Source of the DNA: an uncultured Eubacteriales bacterium
Lineage (GTDB): Bacteria; Bacillota; Clostridia; Oscillospirales; Acutalibacteraceae
NCBI GenBank assembly: GCA_949293815.1
Contig: CASFEZ010000036.1
Coordinates: forward strand, 8,402 to 50,502
Reading direction: 5' to 3'
Length of the DNA: 42,101 nucleotides
The notes beneath the pieces were generated by a model. That model saw only the letters and a list, made by a program, of their open reading frames with translations. It had not been told where the DNA came from and made no database searches. Of the stretch, positions 21,826-30,545 are shown piece by piece. Numbering within the stretch: the stretch's first letter is position 1; every line of letters begins with the position of its first letter. The translations under genes were made by a program, and so were the position numbers.

Positions 21826-21996
21826 AAAAAAAAGCCCCCACAAGACCGGCAATCAGCGAATAATAACCTGCTCGTATGCAGGTAACGGCAGTTTCCCATC
21901 GCTTTCACGCTCCCTTCGTCCAACGCACCAAAAAAGTGCGCCGGGAGGTCTGCAATCCCACGACGGAGAGAACCACCAAAATAAAGTGTGTTGGGT
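21826..21996 (-). ncRNA. Structured noncoding RNA candidate, 6S-like size
   Basis: A 337-base gap without a gene contains about 170 bases able to fold along the minus strand and ending in GTGGGGGC plus eight T (21833-21826). Visible stems: CCC-aa-CACA near 21990 with TGTG-GGG near 21838 (closing), CTCCC with GGGAG enclosing CGCAC/GTGCG, and ACCTGC-atacga-GCAGGT inside AGCGA/TCGCT. No coding frame or ribosome binding site. A long, closed rod with a terminator suggests 6S RNA or another small regulatory RNA; I could not match it to a consensus, so the name is tentative. TATAAC at 22000-21995 is a possible -10 box without a good -35. Confidence 0.45.
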
Positions 21997-22064
21997 TATA
22001 TTGGCTGATCAATCGCATCCCGCAGGGGAAATTTGATACATTTTTAAGTGCGCGGGTAAATCGG

Positions 22065-22379
22065 TTATGCTTCGTCTTCTTCCTCTGTATCCTCGAAAAG
22101 CGCAGCAAGACGCTCCTCAATAATTTCAGAAATTTCGGCAAATTCCTCCTCATCTTCAATTTGTGAGAGATAGGACTCGCCGTCTTCTTCCGATACTTTC
22201 AGAATAATGACTTCGCCGTCATCCTCCAGCATGTCTTCCGGGTTTTCAAAATAATCAATGACTGCAACATAGCGACCGTCATCGGTTTCCACACGGTCAA
22301 GAACCTCAAAAACATATTCTTTCCCGCTGTCATCTGAAACGGAAATCAAATCGGGTGTATAAGAAAAATCTTCTGACAT
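22065..22379 (-). CDS. DUF1292 family protein
   Basis: A 104-residue, very acidic protein (MSEDFSYTPDLISVSDDSGK, then EYVFEVLDRVETDDGRYVAVIDY). The pattern of a small beta domain with D/E-rich loops followed by an acidic helix ending EDTEEEDEA is that of DUF1292 (YrzB) proteins of Firmicutes, whose function is unknown. GGAG upstream suits the ATG at 22379; ATG at 22394 is possible. It has a consensus sigma-A promoter. Confidence 0.85.
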   Translation of the reverse strand: MSEDFSYTPDLISVSDDSGKEYVFEVLDRVETDDGRYVAVIDYFENPEDMLEDDGEVIILKVSEEDGESYLSQIEDEEEFAEISEIIEERLAALFEDTEEEDEA

Positions 22380-22412
22380 ATTGTATAACTCCATACCTTA
22401 ATTGATAACTCT

Positions 22413-22441
22413 ATTTTACCTGCTGCGCCTGCACTTGTCAA
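22413..22441 (-). promoter_or_regulatory. Promoter of the DUF1292 gene
   Basis: Minus strand: TTGACA (22441-22436), 17 bases, TAAAAT (22418-22413). Confidence 0.75.
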
Positions 22442-22464
22442 CTGTAAAATCAAACAGGCTCGAA

Positions 22465-23313
22465 TCAGATATCCGCCCGCCAAGCAGCGATATAAGTTTT
22501 TCCGGCGTCCAGACAGATTATACCTTCCTTCTGCTCAAAAACCCCGTCAGAATCGGTTGTGTCGTTTACACCGTACCATGGCTCCAGACAGACATACGGC
22601 GCGCCGGGCTTAGACCAAATGCCCAAATATGGGGAATCAAAATGAAAGACAACAGGCCGTTTGCCGCCGTCGGCGTGCAAGGTAATGGCGCGGGACTGGT
22701 AGCCGCTTAAAATCAGCGCGTCCTTGTCAAATATATGCTCTGTGATGGTGATGGTATCCTCATGGTTCAAAACGGGTTCGGTATCGGGAAGTCGCAGGGA
22801 TTCGTGCAAATCCAGCATCTGCGTTGTCAGCGTCTCGGGCTTTTCAAAAACGAGCGTATCGCCGATTTTGCAGTTGAACGCCGGATGTGCGCCGATGGAA
22901 AAATACATTTTTTCCGCATTCGGGTTTTCTATGATATGCTCGACCGTAAGGCTGCTGCCCTCGATGGTAAACCGCAGGGACAGTACATAGCGGAACGGAT
23001 AGCTTTTTAAGGTATCCTCATCTTCGGTTTGAGTAAAGGTCATGGCGTGTTCCGCTTTTTCGGTCAGTGCAAACGGGCGTTTTCTGGCAAGACCGTGCTT
23101 GGGCATGGAATATTCTTTACCGCCGACGGTGTACCGGTCATCCTTCAGCCGACCGATAATCGGAAACAGCACCGGCGACTGCCCTCCCCAAATTTCCGGG
23201 TCGCCCTGCCAAAGATATTCGGTGTGGTTTTGTTTGTTATAAAAAGAGGTCAGCTCGGCGCCAAACTCTTTTACACCAATGCGAATCTGCTCATTTTCTA
23301 TATAGTGAATCAT
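22465..23313 (-). CDS. Aldose 1-epimerase family protein (LacX-like)
   Basis: A 282-residue protein of the galactose-mutarotase fold. It opens MIHYIENEQIRIGVKEFGAE and carries LWQGDPEIWGGQSPVLFPIIGRLKDDRY, KHGLARKRPF (active-site His region) and SIGAHPAFNC (second His), the order found in LacX/YihR-like epimerases. The catalytic glutamate is probably in APYVCLEPWYG. It would interconvert alpha and beta anomers of a sugar in the cytoplasm. AAAGGAG precedes the ATG at 23313. Single-gene transcript. Confidence 0.9.
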   Translation of the reverse strand: MIHYIENEQIRIGVKEFGAELTSFYNKQNHTEYLWQGDPEIWGGQSPVLFPIIGRLKDDRYTVGGKEYSMPKHGLARKRPFALTEKAEHAMTFTQTEDEDTLKSYPFRYVLSLRFTIEGSSLTVEHIIENPNAEKMYFSIGAHPAFNCKIGDTLVFEKPETLTTQMLDLHESLRLPDTEPVLNHEDTITITEHIFDKDALILSGYQSRAITLHADGGKRPVVFHFDSPYLGIWSKPGAPYVCLEPWYGVNDTTDSDGVFEQKEGIICLDAGKTYIAAWRADI

Positions 23314-23334
23314 GGTATCAGCTCCTTTGGAAAG

Positions 23335-23363
23335 ATAGTACCATATTTGTTTGAATATTGCAA
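23335..23363 (-). promoter_or_regulatory. Promoter of the aldose epimerase gene
   Basis: Minus strand: TTGCAA (23363-23358), 17 bases, TACTAT (23340-23335). Confidence 0.6.
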
Positions 23364-23469
23364 CAAAAAATGGGGATTCTTTGCTTTTGACTTGCAATAA
23401 GGCAGATTTTAGTATAAGATAGTAAGGAGAAACCGTGCATAAAAATCCCGGATGAAGGATGGGCTATCA

Positions 23470-24330
23470 ATGAAAATTAAAGAGATTCTGCAAAACGGTA
23501 AACTGAATCTTTCCCTTGAGGTGTTTCCGCCGAAAGAGTGGCCGAAATTTGATGATACGATTCGCACCGTAGACAGCATGGCGCTTTTATCGCCTTCGTT
23601 TATCAGCGTCACTTACGGTGCGGCGGGCGGCACCAAGACCTATACCAAAAAAATAGCCGAGCATATTCAGCAGCAGTGCCATGTGACGGCGCTGGCGCAT
23701 ATGACCTGCGTGGGAACGGACAGAGAAGAGGCGCAGAAGCTGCTATCAGAGCTGAGCAATAGCGGCGTAGAGAATATTTTGGCGCTGCGCGGCGATAAGC
23801 CTTTAAGCGGCGAATACAAAAAGGATTTTACCCATGCGTCCGATTTGGTGCGCTTTATTAAGACCAGCGGAGATTTCTGTGTCGGCGGCGCCTGTTACCC
23901 GGAGGGGCACCCGGAAGCGGAAAGTTTAAGCAAGGATATGGATGCACTGAAAATCAAAGAGGAATGCGGGGTCGATTTTTTTACCACGCAGATGTTCTTT
24001 GATAATAATATTTTCTATTGTTTTTTGAATAAACTCTATCAGAAAGGCATCAATACGCCGGTGATTGCGGGTATTATGCCCATTACCAAACCTTCACAGG
24101 TGCGCTCGGTGATGGAGTTGAGCGGCTCGGGGGTGCCGCCTCGTTTTCGGGCGATTGTGGAAAAATTCGGAGACAATCCCAAAGCCATGCAGCAGGCGGG
24201 CATCATTTATGCTGCCGAACAAATCATAGACCTGTACGCCAACGGTGTACGGAATGTGCACGTATATACCATGAACAAGCCCTTTGTGGCGGCGACGCTT
24301 CGGAGTCATTTGTCGGAGATTCTGGCATGA
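23470..24330 (+). CDS. metF: 5,10-methylenetetrahydrofolate reductase
   Basis: A 286-residue flavoprotein that makes 5-methyltetrahydrofolate for methionine synthesis. The barrel shows LSLEVFPPKEW (active-site Glu), FISVTYGAAGG, HMTCVG, NILALRGDKP, and GGACYPEGHPEA, all standard MetF motifs. AAGGATGG lies before the ATG at 23470; the ATG at 23452 has no ribosome binding site. It overlaps the next gene by four bases (ATGA). First gene of the methionine synthase operon. No SAM or cobalamin riboswitch is visible in the short leader. Confidence 0.95.
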   Translation: MKIKEILQNGKLNLSLEVFPPKEWPKFDDTIRTVDSMALLSPSFISVTYGAAGGTKTYTKKIAEHIQQQCHVTALAHMTCVGTDREEAQKLLSELSNSGVENILALRGDKPLSGEYKKDFTHASDLVRFIKTSGDFCVGGACYPEGHPEAESLSKDMDALKIKEECGVDFFTTQMFFDNNIFYCFLNKLYQKGINTPVIAGIMPITKPSQVRSVMELSGSGVPPRFRAIVEKFGDNPKAMQQAGIIYAAEQIIDLYANGVRNVHVYTMNKPFVAATLRSHLSEILA

Positions 24331-24893
24331 ATAAAGCTAATATTTACCGCTACTTGCGCATTTCCGGCGAGCCGGACGCAGGCACGGACGCGCGCATAGA
24401 CGATTGCATGGCGCTGGCGCACAAGTCGATTCACGCTGAACGGATTTACCGGATTTATGATGTGCAACCGGCGGAAAACGGTATTGTTTTAGGCGATACC
24501 TTTTTTGAAGGCGAAAAAATTCGAGAGCGCCTGGCCGCCTGCGTGCGCTGCGCTGTTTTTGCCGTAACGCTCGGGGCTCAGAGCGACCAGCTGTTGCGAA
24601 AATATGCGGTGACCGACCCGGCGCGGTCTGTTATCATGCAGGCGGTGCTGGCAGATTATACCGAGGATTTTTGCGATTTAACAGAGGCGGATATTCAAAG
24701 CAGCGCGCCGGAGCTGACGCTTTGCAAGCGGTTCAGTCCCGGCTATCCGGGGCTGCCATTATCCTATCAGAAACAAATTTTTTCCATGATGGATATTACC
24801 AAGCGAATCGGTATTTTTTTGACCGATTCGTATTTTATGATTCCCTCAAAATCCGTAACGGCTTTTGTTGGGCTAAAGAAGGGTGACGCATGA
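24327..24893 (+). CDS. Methionine synthase reactivation-domain protein
   Basis: A 188-residue protein corresponding to the AdoMet-binding activation domain that forms the C-terminus of long MetH. It reads RYLRISGEPDAGTDARIDDC near the start, VTLGAQSDQLLRKYAVTDPARSVIMQAVLADYTEDF in the middle, and FSPGYPGLPLSYQKQIF with the RxxPGY-type motif (here RFSPGY) that binds AdoMet. It reductively remethylates oxidised cobalamin on MetH. Overlaps metF and metH by four bases each, so the three are coupled and likely equimolar. Confidence 0.88.
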   Translation: MNKANIYRYLRISGEPDAGTDARIDDCMALAHKSIHAERIYRIYDVQPAENGIVLGDTFFEGEKIRERLAACVRCAVFAVTLGAQSDQLLRKYAVTDPARSVIMQAVLADYTEDFCDLTEADIQSSAPELTLCKRFSPGYPGLPLSYQKQIFSMMDITKRIGIFLTDSYFMIPSKSVTAFVGLKKGDA

Positions 24894-27259
24894 GGAAGTT
24901 TAAGGATTGTTTGGGAAAAGAGCTGTTGTTTTTTGACGGCGCAATGGGTACCATGCTGCAAAAAAGCGGCTTAAAAAGCGGTGAACTGCCGGAAAACCTG
25001 AATCTGACCGCACCGGCGCAGATTGAGGCGATTCATAAAGCTTATCTCGCAGCCGGTGCCAATATCATCAAATCCAATACCTTCGGCGCCAATGGTTTGA
25101 AATATGAAAATCCCGCCGAAGTGATTCAGGCAGGTCTTGCCATTGCCCGCCGCGCCGCTGCGCCGTATGACGCCTGGGTGGCGCTGGATTTGGGACCGAC
25201 AGGCAAACTGCTGAAGCCCTTGGGGGAACTTGCGTTTGAGGACGCCTATGCCCTTTATCGGGAGCAGATTCTGACCGGCAAAGACATGGCGGATTTGATT
25301 TTGCTGGAAACCATGGGCGATTTATACGAAATCAAGGCTGCGCTGCTGGCGGCAAAAGAAAACTGCGATTTGCCGGTGGTCGTTACCATGATTTTCGGCG
25401 ATAACGGTCGTCTTTTGACCGGTGCGGATGTCCAAACGGCGGCGCTTACCATCGAAGGGCTTGGGGCAGATGCCATTGGCTTTAACTGCGGATTCGGACC
25501 GGAGCAGATGCTCCCGCTGACCGAAGAGCTTGCGCGCGTCACTTCCCTGCCCATTGTGATAAATCCCAATGCAGGCTTGCCGGAAGTGATCAACGGCAGC
25601 ACGGTCTACAATGTGAGTGAAACGGAGTTTGCCGAAAAAATGGCGGAGCTTGTGTCACTTGGTGCAAATGCTGTGGGCGGCTGCTGCGGCACAACCCCCG
25701 ATTATATTCGGGCGGAAGTATCTGCCTGTAAAAATATCCCCCTTGTACACCGCGCGGTCGCGCCGGTAACAGCGGTCACCTCTTATGCAAAAACGGTTGT
25801 ATTTGATAAAAAAACCGTTTTGATTGGCGAGCGCATCAATCCCACAGGGAAAAAACGTTTCAAAGAAGCGCTGCGCGCAAAGGACATGAACTATATTTTG
25901 AATGAAGGCATTGTTCAGGCGGAAAACGGCGCGGATATTTTGGATGTCAATGTGGGGCTGCCCGAAATTGATGAGGCGGAAATGCTTTTGCAGGCGGTGC
26001 AATCTTTGCAGACCGTTACAGATTTGCCGCTGCAACTGGATACTTCCGACACCGCCGCATTGGAGCGAGCCCTGCGTGTTTATAACGGAAAACCCATGAT
26101 TAACTCCGCCAGCGGCAAGGCGGAAAGTATGCGCGCGGTTTTTCCTTTGGCAAAAAAATATGGCGGCGTTGTTGTTTGTCTCCTATTGGATGAGGACGGC
26201 ATTCCGGACACAGCCGAGGGGCGCCTTTGCATTGCGGAAAAAATGATTCAAACGGCGGCGGAATACGGTATTGCAAAAAAAGACCTGATTTTTGATGCAC
26301 TGGCCATGACCGTCAGCACCGACTCTCGGGCGGCTCTGGTGACGCTGGAAACCATTGCGATGCTGACAAAACGCCTGCAGGTGAAAACCGTGCTCGGCGT
26401 ATCCAATATTTCCTTTGGTTTGCCCAGGCGGGAAGTGATTACCTCCGAATTTTTCCTGCTGGCGATGTACAACGGGCTTTCTGCCGGTATTATCAATCCC
26501 AACAGCAGCCGGCTCCTGGATGCGTATCGCGCATACAACGCGCTGAATGGACTGGATCCTTCCTGCGAAGCCTATATTGCTGCTGCGCAAATCGATACGG
26601 CCAACACACCCGCAGTCACACTGGCATCGACCGATAAAACCATATACGACTGCATACTGAAAGGTCTCAAAGAAGAGGCCGCTGTTCTGGCGGCGCAGGC
26701 GCTGGAGAGCCGGAGCCCGTTTGATATTATCGACCGGGATATCATTGCCGCGCTGAATACGGCGGGCAAGGGGTTTGAGGAGAAAACCTTATTTTTACCC
26801 CAGCTATTATCCTGTGCGCAGGCGGCGAAACAGGTATTTGATGTCATAAAAAGCCGTATGCCGAAAACCACCGGCGATAGCAAAGGTCGGATTGTGATTG
26901 CCACGGTAAAAAATGATATTCATGATATCGGAAAAAATATTGTACGAACCCTTTTGGAAAATTATGGGTTTGATGTGTTGGACTTGGGCAAAGATGTTGC
27001 GCCGGAGCTGATTGTTGACACGGTTAAAAAGGAACAGATTCGTCTGGTCGGGTTAAGCGCGCTGATGACCACAACGGTGCCGTCTATGGAAGAAACCATT
27101 CGGCTGCTGCACCGGGAAGCGCCCGACTGTAAAATTATGGTCGGCGGCGCGGTTCTGACACAAAAATACGCGGACGCCATCGGCGCGGATTTTTACGGAA
27201 AAGACGCCATGGAATCGGTGCGGTACGCGCAAAAAATTTTTTCAGACGGCAACTCCTGA
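24890..27259 (+). CDS. metH: Cobalamin-dependent methionine synthase, short form
   Basis: A 789-residue enzyme that transfers the methyl of 5-methyl-THF to homocysteine. Domains in order: homocysteine-binding barrel (about 1-290, zinc cysteines in GFNCGFGP near 197 and GGCCGTTPDY near 262), pterin-binding barrel (from LIGERINPTGKKRFKEAL near 310 to about 565), the helical cap (about 575-650), and the B12-binding domain with the DxHxxG motif DIHDIGKN (about 677-684; lower-axial His) and VGLSALMTTTVPSM. The reactivation domain of Escherichia coli MetH is absent; it is supplied by the preceding gene. Confidence 0.95.
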   Translation: MRKFKDCLGKELLFFDGAMGTMLQKSGLKSGELPENLNLTAPAQIEAIHKAYLAAGANIIKSNTFGANGLKYENPAEVIQAGLAIARRAAAPYDAWVALDLGPTGKLLKPLGELAFEDAYALYREQILTGKDMADLILLETMGDLYEIKAALLAAKENCDLPVVVTMIFGDNGRLLTGADVQTAALTIEGLGADAIGFNCGFGPEQMLPLTEELARVTSLPIVINPNAGLPEVINGSTVYNVSETEFAEKMAELVSLGANAVGGCCGTTPDYIRAEVSACKNIPLVHRAVAPVTAVTSYAKTVVFDKKTVLIGERINPTGKKRFKEALRAKDMNYILNEGIVQAENGADILDVNVGLPEIDEAEMLLQAVQSLQTVTDLPLQLDTSDTAALERALRVYNGKPMINSASGKAESMRAVFPLAKKYGGVVVCLLLDEDGIPDTAEGRLCIAEKMIQTAAEYGIAKKDLIFDALAMTVSTDSRAALVTLETIAMLTKRLQVKTVLGVSNISFGLPRREVITSEFFLLAMYNGLSAGIINPNSSRLLDAYRAYNALNGLDPSCEAYIAAAQIDTANTPAVTLASTDKTIYDCILKGLKEEAAVLAAQALESRSPFDIIDRDIIAALNTAGKGFEEKTLFLPQLLSCAQAAKQVFDVIKSRMPKTTGDSKGRIVIATVKNDIHDIGKNIVRTLLENYGFDVLDLGKDVAPELIVDTVKKEQIRLVGLSALMTTTVPSMEETIRLLHREAPDCKIMVGGAVLTQKYADAIGADFYGKDAMESVRYAQKIFSDGNS

Positions 27260-27320
27260 CTCATGTTCCTTTGTGCGAGCACCATACATTCAAAAAATCG
27301 TAATAATTTTATAAAAACTA

Positions 27321-27348
27321 TTGACTTTGCCTTTTCGTTCACTATACT
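27321..27348 (+). promoter_or_regulatory. Promoter of the ABC-DUF1854 operon
   Basis: TTGACT (27321-27326), 16 bases, TATACT (27343-27348). The leader holds a small AAACC/GGTTT hairpin (about 27362-27378). Confidence 0.6.
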
Positions 27349-27414
27349 ATTAGGATGAACCGAAACCATCATCGGTTTGATGACGCGCTTTTTTGCAAAG
27401 GCAAGGTGATTCCT

Positions 27415-29682
27415 ATGAAAATCATTTCCAACCACCCCGTCCCCGAACGATTTCGGGTATTGTCCGAATCCGTTATGAAAGGTCATACGCCGCTGTTTGC
27501 CATTGTCGGCGATTTGGATCTTTCCGGTCATTATCAGGAATCGGTGATGTTCTTCACCTGTGATACCATTTTCGCCTTCGATGAAAAGTACAAGGATAAG
27601 TATTTTTCGGTGCGGATAGATGAATTGCGTGAAGTACATGTAAAAAGAATGTACGGCAACGCACTGTTTAAGGCTGTTACCAAAGACAACAAAAAACTGA
27701 ATTTGCAGCGCTTTACCTATTCTGCTGCCGATATCGGCGATGCAGCCGCGCTCTATGTCAATTCCATTATCGAAAACGGGTTCCATGACGATTTGGTCGA
27801 AATGGTGCATGCGACCTATAATAAGCAGCGCAGCTTTTGCCCGCGCTGCGGCAGAAAACTGCCCAGCCCGGACGCGGAATGTATTAACTGCGCCAGCAAA
27901 AAGAATTTGTTCTCCAAATTTATGCGCTACATACTGCCGGAAAAAGGCAAGCTGTTTTTGTGCATGATTTTATCGGTCATTACCACGATTATGTCCCTGG
28001 TGCCCCCCTATATTACCAGAATCATGGTGGATGATGTGATTCCCGGCGCCGCGTCTGATGCGGCGGCAGCCATGAACCGCCTTGCTTCCGTGCTGGTAAC
28101 GCTCCTGTGCGTCTATATTGTCCAATATTCGGTATCGGCGCTGCGGGGCTATATTCTGCGTTATACCGGCGACCAGATTGTTATCAATCTAAAAAAAGAT
28201 ATTTACGCCAAGGCGCAATATCTGCCGCTGAGTTTTTATGATAAAACTTCAACCGGCTCGGTCATTAACCGCGTCAACTCCGATACGGGCACCATACAGA
28301 ACTTTGTTTTGCGTATTTCCCAGGAAGCGGTTGTCAAGTTCTTTCTTTTAATTGGTCTTGCGGTCATTATGTTTTCCATGGATTGGAAATTGACGCTGTT
28401 TTCCTTCCTGCCCATTCCGTTGGTGGTTTTAACCGGCAAATTCTTCGGCAAAAGGATTGCGCCGAAATACCGCCGTCTTTGGCGTAAAAGCTCTGCTATC
28501 TCTACCCTGTTGGCGGATACCATTCCCGGCGTGCGCGTGGTGAAGGCCTTTACCAACGAGGAAGAAACCACCGCAAAATTTTCCCGCTACTGCGACGATT
28601 GGATGAAAGAGGATCGCAAAGCTGCGGTAACGGCGAATATTTTCCCAAATATTATGACGTTCCTTGTTACCTGCGGCACCATTATTATTTACGGCGTGGG
28701 CGGTACGCAGATTATTACCGGCAGCGGCAGTATTACTTTGGGTATGCTGGTTTCCTTTGTTTCCTATGCCAGTATGTTCTACGACCCGATTAACTTTTTT
28801 GCCAATTTAAGCGATACCTATCAAAACACACTGGCTTCCGCTGAAAAGATATTGGATATTCTGGATGCCGAGCCGGAGCATGATTTCGGTAAAGGCAATA
28901 ATCCGCCGCGTTTGGAGGGTAAAATTGAGTTCAGGAATGTAAACTTTTCCTTCGACCGCTCGAAAAAGGTTTTGAGCAATATCAACCTGGTAATTGAACC
29001 CGGCGATATTGTAGGTATTGTGGGTACCACAGGTTCCGGCAAATCGACGCTGATCAATCTTATCATGCGTTACTACGATTCCTATGAGGGCGAAATTCTG
29101 ATTGACGGCATCAATATTAAAGATATTGATATGAGCTATTACCGCTCACAGATTGGCTTTGTGCAGCAGGACCCGCAGATGTTCCGCGATACGGTTTTCA
29201 ATAATATTGCCTACGGCACACAGAATGCCCATGTGGAACAGGTGATGTATGCGGCGGAGGTAGCCAACGCGCATACCTTTATCACCAAACTGCCCGACGC
29301 CTATGACACCATGCTCGGTGAGCGGGGCGTTGGTCTTTCCGGCGGCGAGCGGCAGCGCGTATCCATTGCCCGCGCGGTGATGAAGAACCCGAATATTTTA
29401 ATTTTTGACGAAGCAACCGCTGCCGTTGACTCGGAAACCGAGCATCTGATTCAGGCTGCCATTGAACGGCTGATTCGCGGCAGAACCACGCTGATGATTG
29501 CCCACCGTCTGTCTACCTTGCGCAAGGCAAATAAAATTATTGTGGTTGACAAGGGCGAAATCATTGAATTTGGTCCGCCGGAAGAACTACTGGCAAAGAA
29601 AGGCAAATATTATAAACTGGTGCAGATTCAGTCCATGAGCGACAAGCTCATCAGCCAAAAGCAGGCGGAGAATTTTGAATAA
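27415..29682 (+). CDS. ABC exporter with N-terminal domain and zinc ribbon
   Basis: A 755-residue half-transporter. Residues 1-138 form an extra soluble domain (GDLDLSGHYQESVMFFTCDTI..., PH-like in feel), residues 142-159 a zinc ribbon (CPRCGRKLPSPDAECINC), then six membrane spans from about residue 172 and an ATPase: Walker A GTTGSGKST (about 538), Q-loop VQQDPQ, signature LSGGERQRVS (about 641), Walker B ILIFDEATAAVD (about 661) and IAHR. It should act as a homodimer. The extra head and a DUF1854 partner next door are like the exporter pair described near cyanophycin genes in proteobacteria, though no cyanophycin gene is here. AAGGTGATT precedes the ATG at 27415. Confidence 0.88.
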   Translation: MKIISNHPVPERFRVLSESVMKGHTPLFAIVGDLDLSGHYQESVMFFTCDTIFAFDEKYKDKYFSVRIDELREVHVKRMYGNALFKAVTKDNKKLNLQRFTYSAADIGDAAALYVNSIIENGFHDDLVEMVHATYNKQRSFCPRCGRKLPSPDAECINCASKKNLFSKFMRYILPEKGKLFLCMILSVITTIMSLVPPYITRIMVDDVIPGAASDAAAAMNRLASVLVTLLCVYIVQYSVSALRGYILRYTGDQIVINLKKDIYAKAQYLPLSFYDKTSTGSVINRVNSDTGTIQNFVLRISQEAVVKFFLLIGLAVIMFSMDWKLTLFSFLPIPLVVLTGKFFGKRIAPKYRRLWRKSSAISTLLADTIPGVRVVKAFTNEEETTAKFSRYCDDWMKEDRKAAVTANIFPNIMTFLVTCGTIIIYGVGGTQIITGSGSITLGMLVSFVSYASMFYDPINFFANLSDTYQNTLASAEKILDILDAEPEHDFGKGNNPPRLEGKIEFRNVNFSFDRSKKVLSNINLVIEPGDIVGIVGTTGSGKSTLINLIMRYYDSYEGEILIDGINIKDIDMSYYRSQIGFVQQDPQMFRDTVFNNIAYGTQNAHVEQVMYAAEVANAHTFITKLPDAYDTMLGERGVGLSGGERQRVSIARAVMKNPNILIFDEATAAVDSETEHLIQAAIERLIRGRTTLMIAHRLSTLRKANKIIVVDKGEIIEFGPPEELLAKKGKYYKLVQIQSMSDKLISQKQAENFE

Positions 29683-29696
29683 GGGAGGGGTTTGCT

Positions 29697-30182
29697 ATGC
29701 CGAGATATCTTGATGGTCCGGAGGTTCGCTTTCAAATCAATGACGGAATTTTCCTGGATACCGAATTCTTTAACGGTGAGAAATATGAAGCGCTGGAGCC
29801 GCACCGCATGTTCCCCATCAGCGGTAAAGACCGGTATATTGCTCTGTTGGATGCTGATGGGAAAGATGTGGCGATTATTCGCAATATGCAAACGCTTCCC
29901 GAACAGGAGCGGCAAACCGTGCAGGCAGCGCTGGATGAATATTATATGATGCCGAAAATTTTGCGGTTTATTAAAATGTCGGATAAATTCGGCGTATGGA
30001 TGTGGACAGCCGAAACCGACCGGGGCATTTTTACCTTTGAAATACGCAACCATCTGACCGCTGTAAAGCCTTTGTATGACGGACGGGTATTGATTAAGGA
30101 TGCCGATGATAACCGCTATGAAATTCCGGATATCAATCAGTTGGATAAACGCAGCAGAAAAATGATTATGCCCAATCTATAA
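29697..30182 (+). CDS. DUF1854 family protein
   Basis: A 161-residue soluble protein, MPRYLDGPEVRFQINDGIFL ..., with EPHRMFPISGKDRYIALLDADGKDVAIIRNM and WTAETDRGIFTFEIRNH. The pattern D-x-x-G-x-E/D-x-A-x-I-R and the final ...RYEIPDINQLDKRSRKMI match DUF1854, a domain found with ABC exporters of the type encoded just upstream. AGGGAGGGG precedes the ATG, 14 bases after the exporter stop. It is probably a regulatory or accessory subunit of the exporter; its biochemical role is not known. Confidence 0.85.
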   Translation: MPRYLDGPEVRFQINDGIFLDTEFFNGEKYEALEPHRMFPISGKDRYIALLDADGKDVAIIRNMQTLPEQERQTVQAALDEYYMMPKILRFIKMSDKFGVWMWTAETDRGIFTFEIRNHLTAVKPLYDGRVLIKDADDNRYEIPDINQLDKRSRKMIMPNL

Positions 30183-30196
30183 AAGGAGGATTTTGT

Positions 30197-30529
30197 ATGA
30201 AATTGATTGTAGCCATTGTCAACAATGATGACAGCGCCGTTGTTGCGTCTGCGTTGACCCGTGAAAAATTCAGCGTCACAAAGCTGTCTACCACCGGCGG
30301 ATTTTTGATGGTGGGCAATACCACCTTTTTAATCGGCGCCGAGGATAAGGATGTTGAGCATATCAAAAAAATTATTTCTGATTTTTCTCAGACCAGAAAG
30401 CGCGTAAATACCAATACCACCGCAAGCTATGGGCGCGGACTGGCGAACGATGTGCTTCCCGGAGATGAGGTGACCGTTGGCGGCGCGACCGTTTTTGTGC
30501 TCAGCGTAGACGAGATGGCAAAATATTAA
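30197..30529 (+). CDS. darA: Cyclic-di-AMP receptor (PII-like, DarA/PstA)
   Basis: A 110-residue PII-like protein. The opening MKLIVAIVNNDDSAVVASAL, the nucleotide-contacting STTGGFLMVGNTTFLIG and the later VGGATVFVLSVDEMAKY are characteristic of DarA/PstA (DUF970), which binds cyclic-di-AMP as a trimer. AAAGGAGG precedes the ATG, 14 bases after the DUF1854 stop, so it is in the exporter operon. In most Firmicutes darA sits near holB/tmk; here it stands with an ABC exporter. Its output partner is unknown. Confidence 0.92.
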   Translation: MKLIVAIVNNDDSAVVASALTREKFSVTKLSTTGGFLMVGNTTFLIGAEDKDVEHIKKIISDFSQTRKRVNTNTTASYGRGLANDVLPGDEVTVGGATVFVLSVDEMAKY

Positions 30530-30545
30530 AATTTGAGGGATACCA

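Noticed and set aside
21826-21996. T-box, SRP RNA, RNase P or tmRNA identity for the noncoding RNA
   Set aside because: None of the key sequence signatures (T-box GGGTGGNACCGCG, SRP GGTCAGGTCCGGAAGG, RNase P GAGGAAAGTCC, tmRNA ends) is present.
23398-23469. Riboswitch before metF
   Set aside because: The leader is about 70 bases with no SAM or cobalamin box that I can see; too short for a cobalamin switch.
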